Shown: one piece after another, positions 32,303 through 44,786 of the stretch
How positions within the stretch are numbered: the first letter of the stretch is position 1
How the letters are laid out: the number at the start of each line of letters is the position of its first letter
Assembly: GCA_907163375.1 (NCBI GenBank)
Contig: CAJQUW010007757.1
Coordinates: 1-64,000, forward strand
Length of the DNA stretch: 64,000 bases
Direction: 5' to 3'
Source: Prostheceraeus crozeri
Lineage: Eukaryota; Platyhelminthes; Polycladida; Euryleptidae
Notes under the pieces: generated by a model
The model's database searches: none
Told to the model about the DNA's origin: nothing
What the model saw: only the letters and a program-made list of their open reading frames with translations
Translations under genes and position numbers: made by a program

Positions 32303-33515
32303 TTATTATAATAATGATTGGGGCGCTTGGCACACGCGATTATCAGAAATTCGGGCGCTTCGTACATTATGGCTCTCTGTACAAAAAGGGAGCCCTGTAC
32401 AAAATTCAAGAAAATAGGGCGTTTGGTACAAAATGTTTTTGGCTCTGATTACAAATTCATTTATATATTAGCAAACATGCATGTACCAGAACCAAAGTGC
32501 ATGAAACAGAAATTTTGAATTTCCAATAGGGGCGCTTGGTACAGTAAGTTTACCAAGCGCCCTTATCGAAAATATTTTTTGTTCTTCTTATATACTCATT
32601 TATTTAGTAATGAACAGGTATGTGACAGCACTAAAACGCATGCAATAAAACTCGAATATATTTAAATTTTGAATTTTCAATACGGGCGCTTGTTACAGTA
32701 GGGGTACCAAGCGCCTTTATTAAAATGATCAAAACATATATAAAATATTCTATCGTATGATGTTCTGTAAGTCTTCTTGTATCACATAAGGCTAACTCAA
32801 ATCTTATTTTGCGACAAGTGTTGATGAAAAAAATAATTTGGCCTATAACCTCAGCTGCAAGCCTTTTGAAAGTTAAATTGAATTGAAAGTAAAAGAATTC
32901 GTCCCAGTCGCCGAACTGATAATTTGACATCGCGAAATGAGTCTACGAATTCTAAGACTATGACTTTAATAGTATCAGTTTAGTGCATCGCTCCTCATTG
33001 GTTTCAATTAGTGGCTACTAGCTGTCACGTTTGCCAGTATGCTTTGATCCACCTTGAAGTCACTGTCACCATGACGAGTCATTTCTGCTTTAATGTGATG
33101 GCACCATTAGTCAATGTCATTGCTGCTAGCATGCGGAAAATGTCCAATGCGATAAAACTTGCAAAAATAAGTTTGGTTTAATGCGATTAGTTAATAGGGA
33201 TAAATGAGAAACTTTTCTAGAGTTCATTTTTTTTAATTTATTGAAAGTGTGCAGAGCGCCCTATAATTTTATTATAACATTCTTTTTTCAATCATGTCGA
33301 TATAACACCATAGCACAGATAATCAATCCATATTGTAGCTATTGATGAAGGACAACTAGCCCTACATGTACAAGTAATATGGAGTTTCAATTCATCATAG
33401 ATATCAGATGAAGATGGGAGGGCGCTGCGTACAACAGCGACTCCCATTGGAGGGCGCTTGGTACAAATCACCTCCTATTCACGCCATAGTACCAAGCGCC
33501 CTAATCATTATTAAT
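32303..33515. mobile_element. 1.2-kb TIR element with GGGCGCTTGGTAC iterons
   Basis: The left end ATAATGATTGGGGCGCTTGG and right end, reverse-complemented, ATAATGATTAGGGCGCTTGG are inverted repeats. About eleven copies of GGGCGCTTGGTAC or near variants occur inside, in both orientations (about 32321, 32354, 32418, 32530, 32552, 32684, 32707, 33250, 33421, 33453, 33490). At 32530-32562 and 32684-32718 two face each other as hairpins. Segments of about 150 bp ending at these hairpins are tandemly duplicated. No ORF is recognised. The superfamily is unknown. Confidence 0.7.
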
Positions 33516-35904
33516 ATTCTGCGTAACATGAGCTTTATGGCTGTAATGTAGTTGCTGGAAAAGCAGGGTGTTCACCAGACGCTTTAGGAGTAAGTGCTTG
33601 TGAGCATCAGAGCGAGAACGTCTCTGATATAATGTGATGGATTACTGACATTGCATCAGCTTCAAATTAAGATAATCTGCAAGTAATTTGAGTTTTTGAG
33701 ATACTCACTGTAAAAGCCACTGAAGAAATAGTCTCGTATACAAAACCTCGAGAAATCAAAGAAACGCAGAAAATATTCTAGATACTTCTAGTCCGATTTA
33801 CATGAATATCGAAATACATACATGGGTTGGGTACAGTGTTGTCATGGGGGAGTCATAAATCAGTACGCGGTGATTTGTTGAAGGGAGATACAAGGCAAAT
33901 ACTACAGAGCTAGCTTTACCACATTCTTAAATACTTTGTCATTTGCATTTGCTCTATTTGACTGTGCTCTGGAGTTCTTTTGAGGTAGGGAGGCTTGGTG
34001 CAAGGCATTTCCTGCTCCTTTTCTTTCTTTCTTGGATGTTTCCAACCTCAATTGGCGGACTTCAAGTCTTCACATCGCTGCATCTAATTCTACACGGAGC
34101 TGTTCTTTGAGAGCTTTACATCTTTTTATTCCTTTTCTTGGTTTTGCAGCCATGTTCAGTAAAAAACATATGGTGCATTGCATATGTATTTTATCCACTA
34201 TCAGGGTCTAAGAATCGGAAATTGGTCCAGAAACGGTCCAAGAATTTCCCTGAGTTTTCCCTGTTTTATAGACAAATGCACCATATGCATAATGAACCCA
34301 AAAAAAATACCTAGATATATCAGGGTGTCCCAAAAGTCTTGTAAGCATATAAAGCGCCACCAATTACTTCAATTAAATCATTAACAAATGATCTTTTTCT
34401 AAAAAGGCACCTAAATTCGGGAAATGTATTATGGCACAGCGTAGTTTCTTTCTATTACGACACTGTCTTAATGGAAAACTATCATGCATAGAATCTGGAT
34501 TAATGGAGGAAGATGTCTCAATGAAATTCAACTCAATTCAGGTTAGGGTCTCTAGATTTACAGTTCTACCGGAGTGACTTTCTGACAAGACGTCATCATA
34601 CCACTAACTCAGTGAAAAAGTAGCCTACAGGATGTAGCCGCTCCATCTCAGTGACTAAAGAGTTTCCAACCACGAAAATGCACCGAAGTGTAGTTTAGGG
34701 TGTGTAGATTCACAATTCTACCTGTTCGGAGAATAATCTACCGGATCGGAAAGATGGAAATTCAAAATAATTACTTTGACAATTTTATGAGATATTTTGT
34801 AATAAGATCTGAAACAACAATAACATTACTCAGTTTTTCAACTGGAATCCGTAAAGCGATGGCTGATAAGTACTTGTGCAGAAATGTAGGGTCGAAATCG
34901 TTGATCGAAGGTAGAAATCTGCTGGATCGGTAGTTCCAGATTCTTTCGGATGGTTTCGGATATAACCGTTGTCACAAAAAAATGATTAAAAGTGATTTAT
35001 TTACTTGCTTTATGTATTGCCTGTCAAGTATGACATGTCTACTACTTCAATCCAACGCTTTTCGACATCGCTTTCAGTTTCATGGGATTGTGCTTAACAG
35101 ATTATATAAGTGGTAGATGATAACCTGACAACCACATACCTAGGTCGGTACTGGTGACACATTGGTTATTTTTGGCGGTGTCAAATCAATGACACGACTG
35201 AAATTGTTGAACATCAATTAACTTTAATTAGTGGAGAAGGTCATGAAAAGTTGCTAATTTTTCAGGGGGGGGGCGAGCCTCCGGTTCCGCAGTGCCTGCC
35301 TTTGACCCCATTTTTCAACAGCATGCGGACAGTGTTTTGATTCAACAATCTTGCTAATATATACAAGCTCCATTATCAGATGTTTTAGTAACTTTCCTTT
35401 GCTGTCTTCTGTCCGCCAGCATCAGATTCTACAGGACTTATTACAGATTGATGTACAAGACACCGCGAATCTCTGTTAGTCGAGTTCCACCTAATTCCTT
35501 CTACTATCAGAAATGATCGAATATAGCACATAGAAATCTGAAGTGAAACAGAAATGAGATTCAGTAAAAAATTAAAAACAAAATTCAAGTTGATCAAAAT
35601 AAAGTTCAGAAATCTTACGAGCTCCTTATGATTAAGTGAGAACTACTAAGTTCTGGAGCAACATCTTTTGTCACAATACGTGGCAAGGCAATATAATCAT
35701 GTGATCAAGTATTTTTGTCCATCAAGATACTAAGAATTTCCTTGACATCTCAACATCGGCAAAATATAATATTCCTAAATAAAAAAAACCACACCACAGA
35801 GAGTGATTGGACAACATTGAAGGCACAATGAAACATTTAAACTACAAACAAAGAGATCAAGAAGAACCCAAGTCGCCATAAGCAATAGTCTAAATTCGCC
35901 ACAC
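33516..35904. other. Mostly unassigned DNA with possible element debris
   Basis: CAGGGTGTCCCAAAAGTCTTG at 34322 resembles a mariner-type terminal repeat, but no partner end was found. CAGGGTCTAAGAATCGG at 34203 and TTTCCCTG words at 34246-34263 may be other element debris. Words like TTAGGGT..GTAGATT.ACA.TTCTACC recur near 34548 and 34697. Confidence 0.35.
33902..34153 (-). pseudogene. Lysine-rich coiled-coil ORF with one stop
   Basis: From an ATG at 34153 the frame reads MAAKPRKGIKRCKALKEQL, a TGA at 34070-34072, then RLEVRQLRLETSKKERKG. Heptad-like leucines and basic residues suggest a coiled coil, perhaps a transposase or Gag start. The family is not recognised. It could be chance, but residue composition is protein-like on both sides of the stop. 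Confidence 0.25.
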
Positions 35905-36985
35905 TTTTTGACATGCCAGTAGCCAAAAACCTTCTTCATTTCAACTCGATCGACCTGAACTACCCATACAACCTCTCTCCACTTCCCATACCAAGTGGCT
36001 CGGTGTAGTTTTCAGCCAATCGCACCAACTCTAGCCATGGTCCAACCTCTGATTTCTCTCATTATAGGGCCGGTCACTAGTCAAAAAACGTGACCGGGCC
36101 TTATAATGAGAGAAATGCAGAGGTATGGTTTTTATTGTTGTATTTCTTTTTGTTTTTGTTTTATATTGTTTTTTTGTTCTCTTTTTTTGTCTTTTGTTTT
36201 TTTTTTTTTTTTTTTTTATATATTTTTTTTGAGTTATTTTTTGTTTTTTTTTTTTTTTGTGTAGGAAAACCAGGGCTAGAGTAGTTGGGGCGATTGGGCT
36301 GAAACTACACCGGCCACTTGGTTAGGACTGGGAGATAGGTTGTATGGGTTTTTAGTTCAGGTAGATCGGAGAAGTTGAAATGAAGAAGTTTTGGCTAATG
36401 GCATGTCAAAAAGTTAGTGAACCCCACGGGCCTAATATGAGAGAAATAGAGGTTTGGACCAGGGCTAGAGTTGGGCGATTGGGCGGAAACTACACCGGCC
36501 TACTTGGTGGGTAGTGGAGAGAGGTTTGTATGGGAAGTTCAGGTAGATCGGGAGTTGAAATGAAGAAGTTTTGGCTACTGGCATGTCAAAAAGTTAGTGA
36601 CCGGGCCTATAATGAGAGAAAATCAGAGGTTGGACCGGTGCTAGAGTTTGGGCAATTGGGGCGTGAAACTACACCGGCCACTTGGTTAGGACTGGGAGAT
36701 AGGTTGTATTGTGGTAAGTTCAGGTAGATTCGGAGTTGAAAATGAAGAATCAGTTTTGGCTACTGGCATGTTCATAAAAGTTAGTGAACGGGCCTATAAT
36801 GATGGAGAATCAGAGGTTGGACCAGGGCTCAGAGTTGGGCGAATTGGGCTGAAACTTCACCGGCCACTTGGGTTGGGAGTGGAGAGAGGATTGTATGGGT
36901 AGTTTCAGGTAGATCGGAGTTGAAAAATGAAGAAGTTAGTTTAGGCTACTGGCATGTCAATAAAAGTTAAGTGACCGGGCCTATA
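35905..36985. repeat. ~182-bp satellite array with one inverted unit
   Basis: Direct units containing GTGACCGGGCCTATAATGAG recur near 36090, 36412, 36592, 36778 and 36963 (spacing 180-186 after allowing for an insert). An inverted unit covers about 35905-36070, giving a head-to-head hairpin at 36040-36120. A T-rich tract (36135-36262) interrupts the first direct unit. Units differ mostly by small indels. Confidence 0.85.
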
Positions 36986-37200
36986 AATGCGGATTAAAGA
37001 GAAGAGTTTAAAGAAAGAATATCGTGTTGTGTGAAACTGTGCAGGCGTGTAGAACATCCAACATTCTCCAGTGTCTGAAAAAAACTAAGTGAAATATAGA
37101 AAAATAAAGAAGTTATGGCAACTGGCAGTTTTTCGAATTTTGGCTACTGGCACATTTTACAGTTAACCCTTTCGGATCGGAAATTCCAGTGCACCCACGT

Positions 37201-37252
37201 TATCTACGTATACAACTTTCTCGACACATTCCTCGACAGATTTCTCGACACT
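37201..37252 (+). repeat. CTCGACA-rich terminal repeat, left
   Basis: It contains three CTCGACA words at about 11-bp spacing, and its reverse complement is at 46772-46823. The same word occurs in the satellite unit inside. Confidence 0.8.
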
Positions 37253-38919
37253 TAATTTTGTGAGCAGAATATTAGTGTTTATTTATATTTTTTAATCTAC
37301 GTAGCATCGTCATTTTAAATAAGACAAGAAACGCATTTGTGAAAAATGTGAATAATTCTAACAGCAGCTCCTAAAATGCATTATTTTACTTTAATTGATT
37401 CAATTTTTCATTCATTTTGATTAATGAATTCATTTTTTCTCTACCAAGTTTTGGAATGGGTTGGAGGGTGATTTCTTAAACGACAGACACAATATTATAG
37501 TTATTGTTATTTTGCAAAACGGCATCACCTAAATCATCTTGCTTTCTATTTTGCAGCTACTCGTCGCTACTAGTTCGACAGATGCAAGATTTTACATAAC
37601 AAGGCTTCGGTACTTTGAGAAAAGTGCTTAAAAGAGAAGAAATTTCAACCATTCCAAAGGCAATCATGCAACTCATTCTTCAACACTGTATACTAAAGAT
37701 TAAGCTTCACCTAATTGCTGTTAGTTATCGTTCAAACGATGTATTGCACCCTAATTTTGTCAGTGGATCAACGTGATATTGATTGCTTCACTCCAAAAAT
37801 CGTGCATGATGCTTTTATTACAGTAATTATCATAGAGTAGGGATACTCTGTGGTAATGATTTTTATTACAATAAATCACATGATGATATACTACATCAAT
37901 TGGATGATAACAGCGGGCAGACGTAAGGCCACACAATGGAAAATCATTCGGAACTAAACCTAATAATAAAATTTATAAGTTACAGTAATGCATTTAGACG
38001 TGATCAGAAGCCGTTGCTGTTTTTGCCAACGGGGTTAAGTTTCTTGATGTGGGCTGCGGAGAATCGAGCATCGACCGCGCTCCACGATGACCATGAACAT
38101 TGGCACATATAGGAGTCAAGCGTGCATAATAATTAAAACACGAGTTTATAGTCTTTAGAAAATCAATGCATGATTTACACTTGAAAAAGATGCAAATAAA
38201 AGGCCGTTGACTCATACAAAATGACATTACTGTCTGATAGGCACAAGCAATGGAAAGCCAAAAATCAGTGTCTTTGTCCACTGACATGGCAATATGTAGA
38301 GGATAACCAGCTCATTCTCCTAGTTAATGAAATATATACAGGAATTGGGATAATGTTCAGCCCATGATTCGCACAACGATGGCAAACTGTGATTGAAAAT
38401 GTTTTGAAAATAATCCTTCAATTTTGCATATTTACTTTTGGCAAATATGTGGGGTTAATTTCGAAATGGAATAATGCAGTTAATGAGTAGGCCATAAAAC
38501 ATTTCTGACCTCATGATGCCATCGATTTGTGAAAATCGAGCCGTGGCCTGCTGCTATCAATTATTGTCAGTGATCATCGCATACACCAGGCTCCCTCAAT
38601 GTTAAAGACGGAGTGAGGAGGAATTGAACTCCAAGGTGGGATATCAAACAAACGATTAAGCGCAGCAAATGTAGATAGAGAATCCTTCACATCATCACTT
38701 CGAAAAACTACAGATTCAGAGGTAGGCAATAATCTCTGTTTCTGCATACAATTCGTCACCATCAAATCGGAAATTTTCGGATTAACCCAAACTTGTATGG
38801 GAATGATCATTAAAGTTAGTTACATGCATTTTCCTCTCACATCAAAAGCCTAAACAAAGGCCAGCCCCGCAAGCTCAATAATTCAAAAAGAATATACAGA
38901 TAAAAGCTCAGTACTATCT
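37253..38919. other. Unique DNA inside the composite, left side
   Basis: No recognised gene. Two minus-strand frames look protein-like but are unidentified: 37994-38287 (98 codons, Cys-containing) and 38574-38810 (79 codons, with FDIPPWSSIPP, vaguely like LINE RNase H). Neither has a clear domain. Confidence 0.35.
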
Positions 38920-40465
38920 GTCATTCGATGTTGAGACGACTCAATTACATGTCCAGCAGCTCACCAATCATAAAACATACCCCCATCTATGCTGTTTCCA
39001 CCTCCCAGGCAACCTCCTCGACCACTTCCTTACCTATTCCTCGACACATTCGACAAATCCCAAGATTCACTCACTCCTAAGTCTAAGATATCTAACATAC
39101 CTCTATCAAAAGTGTCGATCGATGTTTTGAAACGACCTCAATTTTTTTTTTTGTAAAAAAAAACATACCCAGCACCTCCCCAATTGCATTAAAACATGCC
39201 TCCCAATCTATGCTGTTCCACCTCCCAGACCCCAATCGACATTAGTTACCTATCGGCTCGACACATTCGACCAAAATCCCAGATTCACTTCAGCACTCAC
39301 TCACTAAAGTCTCAGATATCTAACATACCTCCTATCAAAAAGTGTTCGATCGATCTTGAGACGATCTTCAAATTACATGCCCAGCATCACCTCCCCAATC
39401 ATAAAAACATACCCCCATCTATGCTGTTCCAAATTCCCAGGTTACCTCTCGGACCACTTCACTTACCTATCCTCGACACATTCGACAAATCCCAAGAATC
39501 ACTCACTCGTAACTCTCAGATATCTAACATACATCTATTAAAACAGTGTCGATCGATTGTTGTGAAACGACTCTATTACATACCCAGCACCTCACCAATC
39601 ATAAAAAACACACCTCCCCTTCTACGCTGTTCCACCTACCAGGCACCTCTCGACATTCATACTATTCTCGCACATTCGACAAATACCAAGATTCTACTCA
39701 CTCCTATGTCTCTGATATCTAACATAATTCTAACAAAAAAGTGTCGTATCGAGGTTTGATGTGAAAGACTCATTAATGCCCGCACCACCCAATAATAAAC
39801 AACGCCTCCTTTTCTACGCTGTTCTCCTCCCACTGCCACCTCTCGACACTTCCTTACTAGCCTCGACACATTCGACAAATCCCAAGATTCACTCACTCCT
39901 AAGTTCTCAGATATCTTAACATACCTCTATTCAAAATTGTCGATCGATGTTGAAACGACTCAATGACATGCCAGCACCTCCCCAATCATAAAATTACTCC
40001 TTCTTTGCGTTACACCTCCAAGGCACCTCTCGACACTTCCTTACCTATCCTCGACACATTCGACAAATCCCAAGATTCACTCCCTCCTAAGTCTTCAGTA
40101 TCTAACATACCTCTATCAAAAGTGTCGATCGTGATTAAAACGACTCCAAGGTTACATGCCAGAGCTCGTAACAATCATAAAACACACCTCCTTCTATGGC
40201 TGTTACACCTCCCAGGCCCTCTCGACACTTCCTTAACCTATCCTCGACCACATTCGACATTCCCAAGATTCACTCACAGCTGAGTCTCAGATATCTAACA
40301 TTCCTCTATAAAAAGTGTGATCGATGTTGGTCGTTGTGAATGTTGATAGACTCAATTACATGCCCAGCAACCTACTCCAATCATAAAACATACCCCCATC
40401 TATGCTGTTCCACCTCCCAGGCACCTCTCGACACTTCCTTACCTATCCTCGACACATTCGACACT
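38920..40465 (+). repeat. ~190-bp satellite array, plus orientation (about 8 units)
   Basis: Each unit contains ACTCAATTACATGCCCAGC, CTGTTCCACCTCCCAGGC, CCTCGACACATTCGACAAAT and TCGATCGATGTTGAAACGA. Units begin near 38939, 39143, 39358, 39571, 39765, 39957, 40143 and 40350. Differences are largely one-base indels. Long open frames here (e.g. 39196-39759) are by-products of the repeat. Confidence 0.9.
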
Positions 40466-41866
40466 TTTTGTCGATCGACACTTTTTTGATAGAGGTATGT
40501 TAGATATCTGAGACTTAGGAGTGAGTGAATCTTGGGATTTGTCGAATGTGTCGAGGATAGGTAAGGAAATGTCGAGAGGTGCCTGGGAGGTGGACCAGCG
40601 TAGAAGGAGGCATGTGTTATGAGTTGTGGGAGGTGCCCTGGGATGTAATTGAGTGTTTCACATGATCGACACTTTTGATAGATTGTATTGTTTGATATCT
40701 GAGACTTAGGAGTGAGTGAATCTTGGGATTTGTCGGAATGTGTATGAGGATAGGTAAGGAAGTGTGGAGAGGGGTGCCTGGGGGTGGAACAGCGTAGATA
40801 GGTGGCATGTTTTATGTTTTGGGAGGTGTTCTGGGCGTTATGTAATTGAGTCGCTTACTACTTCGATCGACATTTTTGGATAGAGTATGTTAGATATCTG
40901 AGTCTTAGTTGAGTGAATCTTGGGATTTGTCGAATGTGTCGAGGATAAGGTAAGGAAGTTGTCGAGAGGTGCCTTGGGAGGGTGGGGAACAGGTTTAGAA
41001 GGAGGCATGTTTTATGATTGGGGAGTGCTGGAAGGTTAATTGAGTCGTTTCAACATCGATCGACACTTTGATAGAGGTAGTTAGATATCTGATGATTAGG
41101 AGGTGTGATATTGAGTGAATCTTGGGTTTGTCGATGTGGCGGAGCGCAAGGATAGGTAAGGAAGTATCGAGAGGTGCCTGGGAGGTGGAACAGCATAGAT
41201 GGGGGTATGTTTTATTATTGGAGAGCTGCTGGAAATGTAGTTGAGTCGTTTAATCATCGATCGACACTTTTTTGATAGAAGTATGTAGATATCTGAGAAC
41301 TCTGGTTTTAGTGAGTGTGAATCTTGGGGATTTGTCGAATGTGTCGGAGGATAGGTAAGAAGGGTGGAGAGGGGCTTCCTGCGGAGATGGCGAACAGCGT
41401 AGAAGGAGGCTTGTTTTGATTGGGGAGGTGCTGGTCATGTAATTGAGTCGTTTAAATAGATAGACACTTTTTGATAGAGGTTGTTAGATATCTGAGTCTA
41501 GTGATTGAATCTTCGGGATTTGTCGATGTAGTCGAGGATGGGTTAAGGAAGTTTCGAGAGGTGCCTGGGAGGAGGAACAGCATAGAAGGTGGTGTGTTTT
41601 ATGATTGGGGAGGTGCTGGGCATGTAATTGAGTCGTTTCAACATCGATCGACACTTTTTTGATAGATGTATGTTAGATATCTGAGACTTAGGAGAGAGTG
41701 AATCTTGGGATTTGTCGAATGTGTCGATGATAGGTAAGGAAGTGTGGAGAGGGGTGCCTGGGAGGTGGAACAGCGTAGAAGGAGGCATGTTTTATGATTG
41801 GGGAGGTGCTGGGCATGTAATTGAGTCGTTTAATCATCGATCGACACTTTTTGATAGAGGTATGTT
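40466..41866 (-). repeat. ~190-bp satellite array, minus orientation (about 7 units)
   Basis: At 40466 the same satellite flips: after CGACACATTCGACA the reverse complement of the unit begins at TCGATCGACAC. Seven units run to 41866, where the LINE interrupts the word GATAGAGGTATGTT. Confidence 0.9.
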
Positions 41867-44786
41867 TTTATATTTTTTATATTTTATATTATTTTTATAT
41901 TTTTATATTTTTTATATTTCAATTTCAAATTGAATTGAAATCGGAGTTTACGAAACAGGAGCAGCTTTCTAATGGGATGTGTCATAGAAACAAATTGATA
42001 AAACCATATAAATGGACAAACGATGTTTATGACTGCTTGTTAATGAAAAGTTTTCTAAACAATGTGAAAATTTGAATAATAAAATTCTGGAAAATTAAGT
42101 TGTCAGTTAGTTTCTATTTTATAAAGAACTTAATGCGATTAATTCATCATGTATCATGAACACTAAAAATCAATATCGAAAGGTAGTTCTATCAAGTGAG
42201 ACACGAGAATTTAGAAAAAAAATCATAAAAGAAAATGTATCGCGCTTGGAAACAATTTTACCTACAAATGAAAAATCTCATTCGACTGATGGAAAGTCAA
42301 GGAATTTTGAATAAAATTGTAAAAAGTGAGAAGAAGAAAGAAAACAGCGAAATAGGCTAATACATTTGAAAAATGCACAAATGGATATCATGGATCATAG
42401 ACGTTTATTGGCAGCTAATTATGAAATAAGGATATTGCAAGGCTGAAACGTAGAAAATGTAGGTAAATGCTTAAGAATTTCGTAACCATATTATAAGGCA
42501 CGACTCCAAACTGTCAAGAAACATAGATTTATTCTTGAATATGTACCAAAAATTTCTAAAGCCTGGTTTAGCATTGATCTTCTAGATAGTTAGTATAAAA
42601 CAAACTGAAATAAAAAATGTCTTAAAAGAAGCAAGCTAAGGAAACCAAGTGGTCCAGACAAAAATCTGTTACGGAAGTATTACAGTCATGTTTGGAAACG
42701 AAACAGTCGAACCTCTGGAAAAAATATATAAGGACGTGTAAGCAAACCTGATGAAATCCTTGGAATAGTTGTTGGATTTCCCCAATATTTAAAAAGAAGT
42801 AAAAATGATCCCAAAGTCATATTAGGTTTATTAATCTATCTCTTGTATAGAGAAAATTCTAACTAAAATAAATTAATGCACGTACTAAATGATTGGTGCT
42901 TAGAATGAAGTTATTGAGAAGAATCAAACGCGTTTCATAAAGGATTTCTGCATTGGATAATATATTAATTATCAAAGAAGTCATGCAAATTTACAAAAAT
43001 TATGGAACGCCCTTTGTTCTTGTGCTTCGTTAGATTTATCGATAGCGTTTGATTCTATTCCCAAAAAATCGATTGATTGTTAAATTGAGCGTTCTGATAC
43101 CTCAATTGCAAGTTAATATCATGAGGGGGGTTAGTTAAGACTATTCATAAACAAAAGAATACAAAGTACTTTTTGATGCCACGAGACAACAATCCTTCAA
43201 AATGAGAATGGATTCCCAAGGTGACGCGTTATCGCCAACGTTATTTTGTATTTATATAAGATGATTTTAATTTCATATCTTAGATGCTGACAAAACGCAA
43301 ATTTTGACCAATAAATAAATTGATTTCGAGGTATCATCACCTCATATATGCTGATGATATTACTGTTAATGAGTAAGAGCTAACGTTGGCTTGAGATAAT
43401 CAAATTGTAGCGCTTTACCAAGTTTTGTTCAGAAAATTGGATCTCAGCTATCAATTATGACAAGACTAAGATTATGACTCATAATTTCAGCGCTAAATTG
43501 AGTAAAGGAAATTAGATATCAATCTTAATAACAGAAAGGTGTCCATTGAAGTTGTTGCATATACGATACTTAGGAATGTGGATATCAAAAAAATAATTAA
43601 TGCCATTTTGGAACAATTAACAAGCTAAAGGTAACAAGCGGCATATTATAACAGCTATAAACAGTTAGAGGAATTTGGCCAAAGTTTTGTGGAGATATTC
43701 TAAAAATACATTTGAATTGCTGACTTTATCGAAGATAAAATACTGTGCGAATTTTGTTTCTTTAATAATTTAAAAGGTTTAGATCAACTGCAATTTCATT
43801 TTTATAAAAGGTATCATATTTAAAGCGGAATTACTCAAATATTATTGTCTCATAGGGTGAATTTGGATTACATCCAATGAGTTTTCATTTTTATAAATCA
43901 GCAATATGTTATGGGATAGATCATTAACAAGCGACTGACAGAAGATCATAAAGAGCATACAGGCGATTTAGTCAAATATTATTTCAAACGGACACGATAG
44001 TAGATACACATGGTGAGGGCGAAATAAAGCAATTGCTTACAAAACTCAGGTATTATCTGAAAGTATGGGATACCACAGTTCATTGGTGATAAAACAATTA
44101 TATTTAGGATAAAGGTTCGTATTAGCAGATTATCATGGGAGCAGTGGATGTCTTAAGCAAAAACAGCTTTTGGGGCTAAATTATTTGGAGTTATGTCTGT
44201 TTGACGTTACTATTAAAGTCCATATCTAAATGTTGATTTCGATTATACTATATCAATATCATACTGAAGTATAGAGCATTAAACCTACAAATTAGAAGGT
44301 ATCCACGGCATTTTTTATGGAAATCGGTTTGAGGTATGAAGACGTCGATGTGAGCAATGCAGTGATTCACGGGTAGAAAATTTGCCTCATTTTATGATTG
44401 ATGTTCAACGATATCAGAAAATTAGACAGGAACATAGCTCCGATATTATGCCCTGCAAAAGTACAACTGAGTTCTACAAATTGAAGAACACGCATATTCC
44501 AAATAATCTTATACGCATTGACTAATTTTCTTCAAAAAGCTAAAGGTTGCGTCAGTTCTACTACAGAGAACACATACTGAATGACATTAGAAGCAAATTT
44601 TTTCTCCTATCCTTCCTGAATACGAATTCTTTTATTGTTGAAATGACCGCACGTTGAAATGTACTTTTGATGTCTGTGTTTCAATAGTTGTGTTGGAACA
44701 CGAATGTTTTTGTTCACACACCATGTTCCCCATATTTTCATGTTTCCAGTATTTGGAAAATAAAATTTATTGATTATTGTCTTATT
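41867..44786 (+). pseudogene. Decayed non-LTR retrotransposon inserted in the satellite
   Basis: Combined frames give GDALSPTLFCIYI (RT motif), LIYADDITV (catalytic YADD), NYDKTKIMT and IRYLGMWIS, then HFMIDVQRYQKIRQEH-like C-terminal residues near 44395. Stops and shifts are dense, so it is old or badly sequenced. A (TTTTTATAT)n-like stretch marks the left boundary (41867-41930). The satellite unit resumes at 44787 only a few bases after where it stopped. Confidence 0.8.

Noticed and set aside
34322..34345. Mariner-like terminal word CAGGGTGTCCCAAAAGTC
   Set aside because: Only one end is visible and no transposase fragment is nearby, so an element was not called.
36090..36284. Phe-rich 64-codon frame
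   Set aside because: Produced by a poly-T tract inside the 182-bp satellite.
39196..39759. 187-codon open frame in the plus-strand satellite
   Set aside because: It spans three tandem units and its sequence is just the satellite translated; unit-to-unit indels would break it in any real gene.
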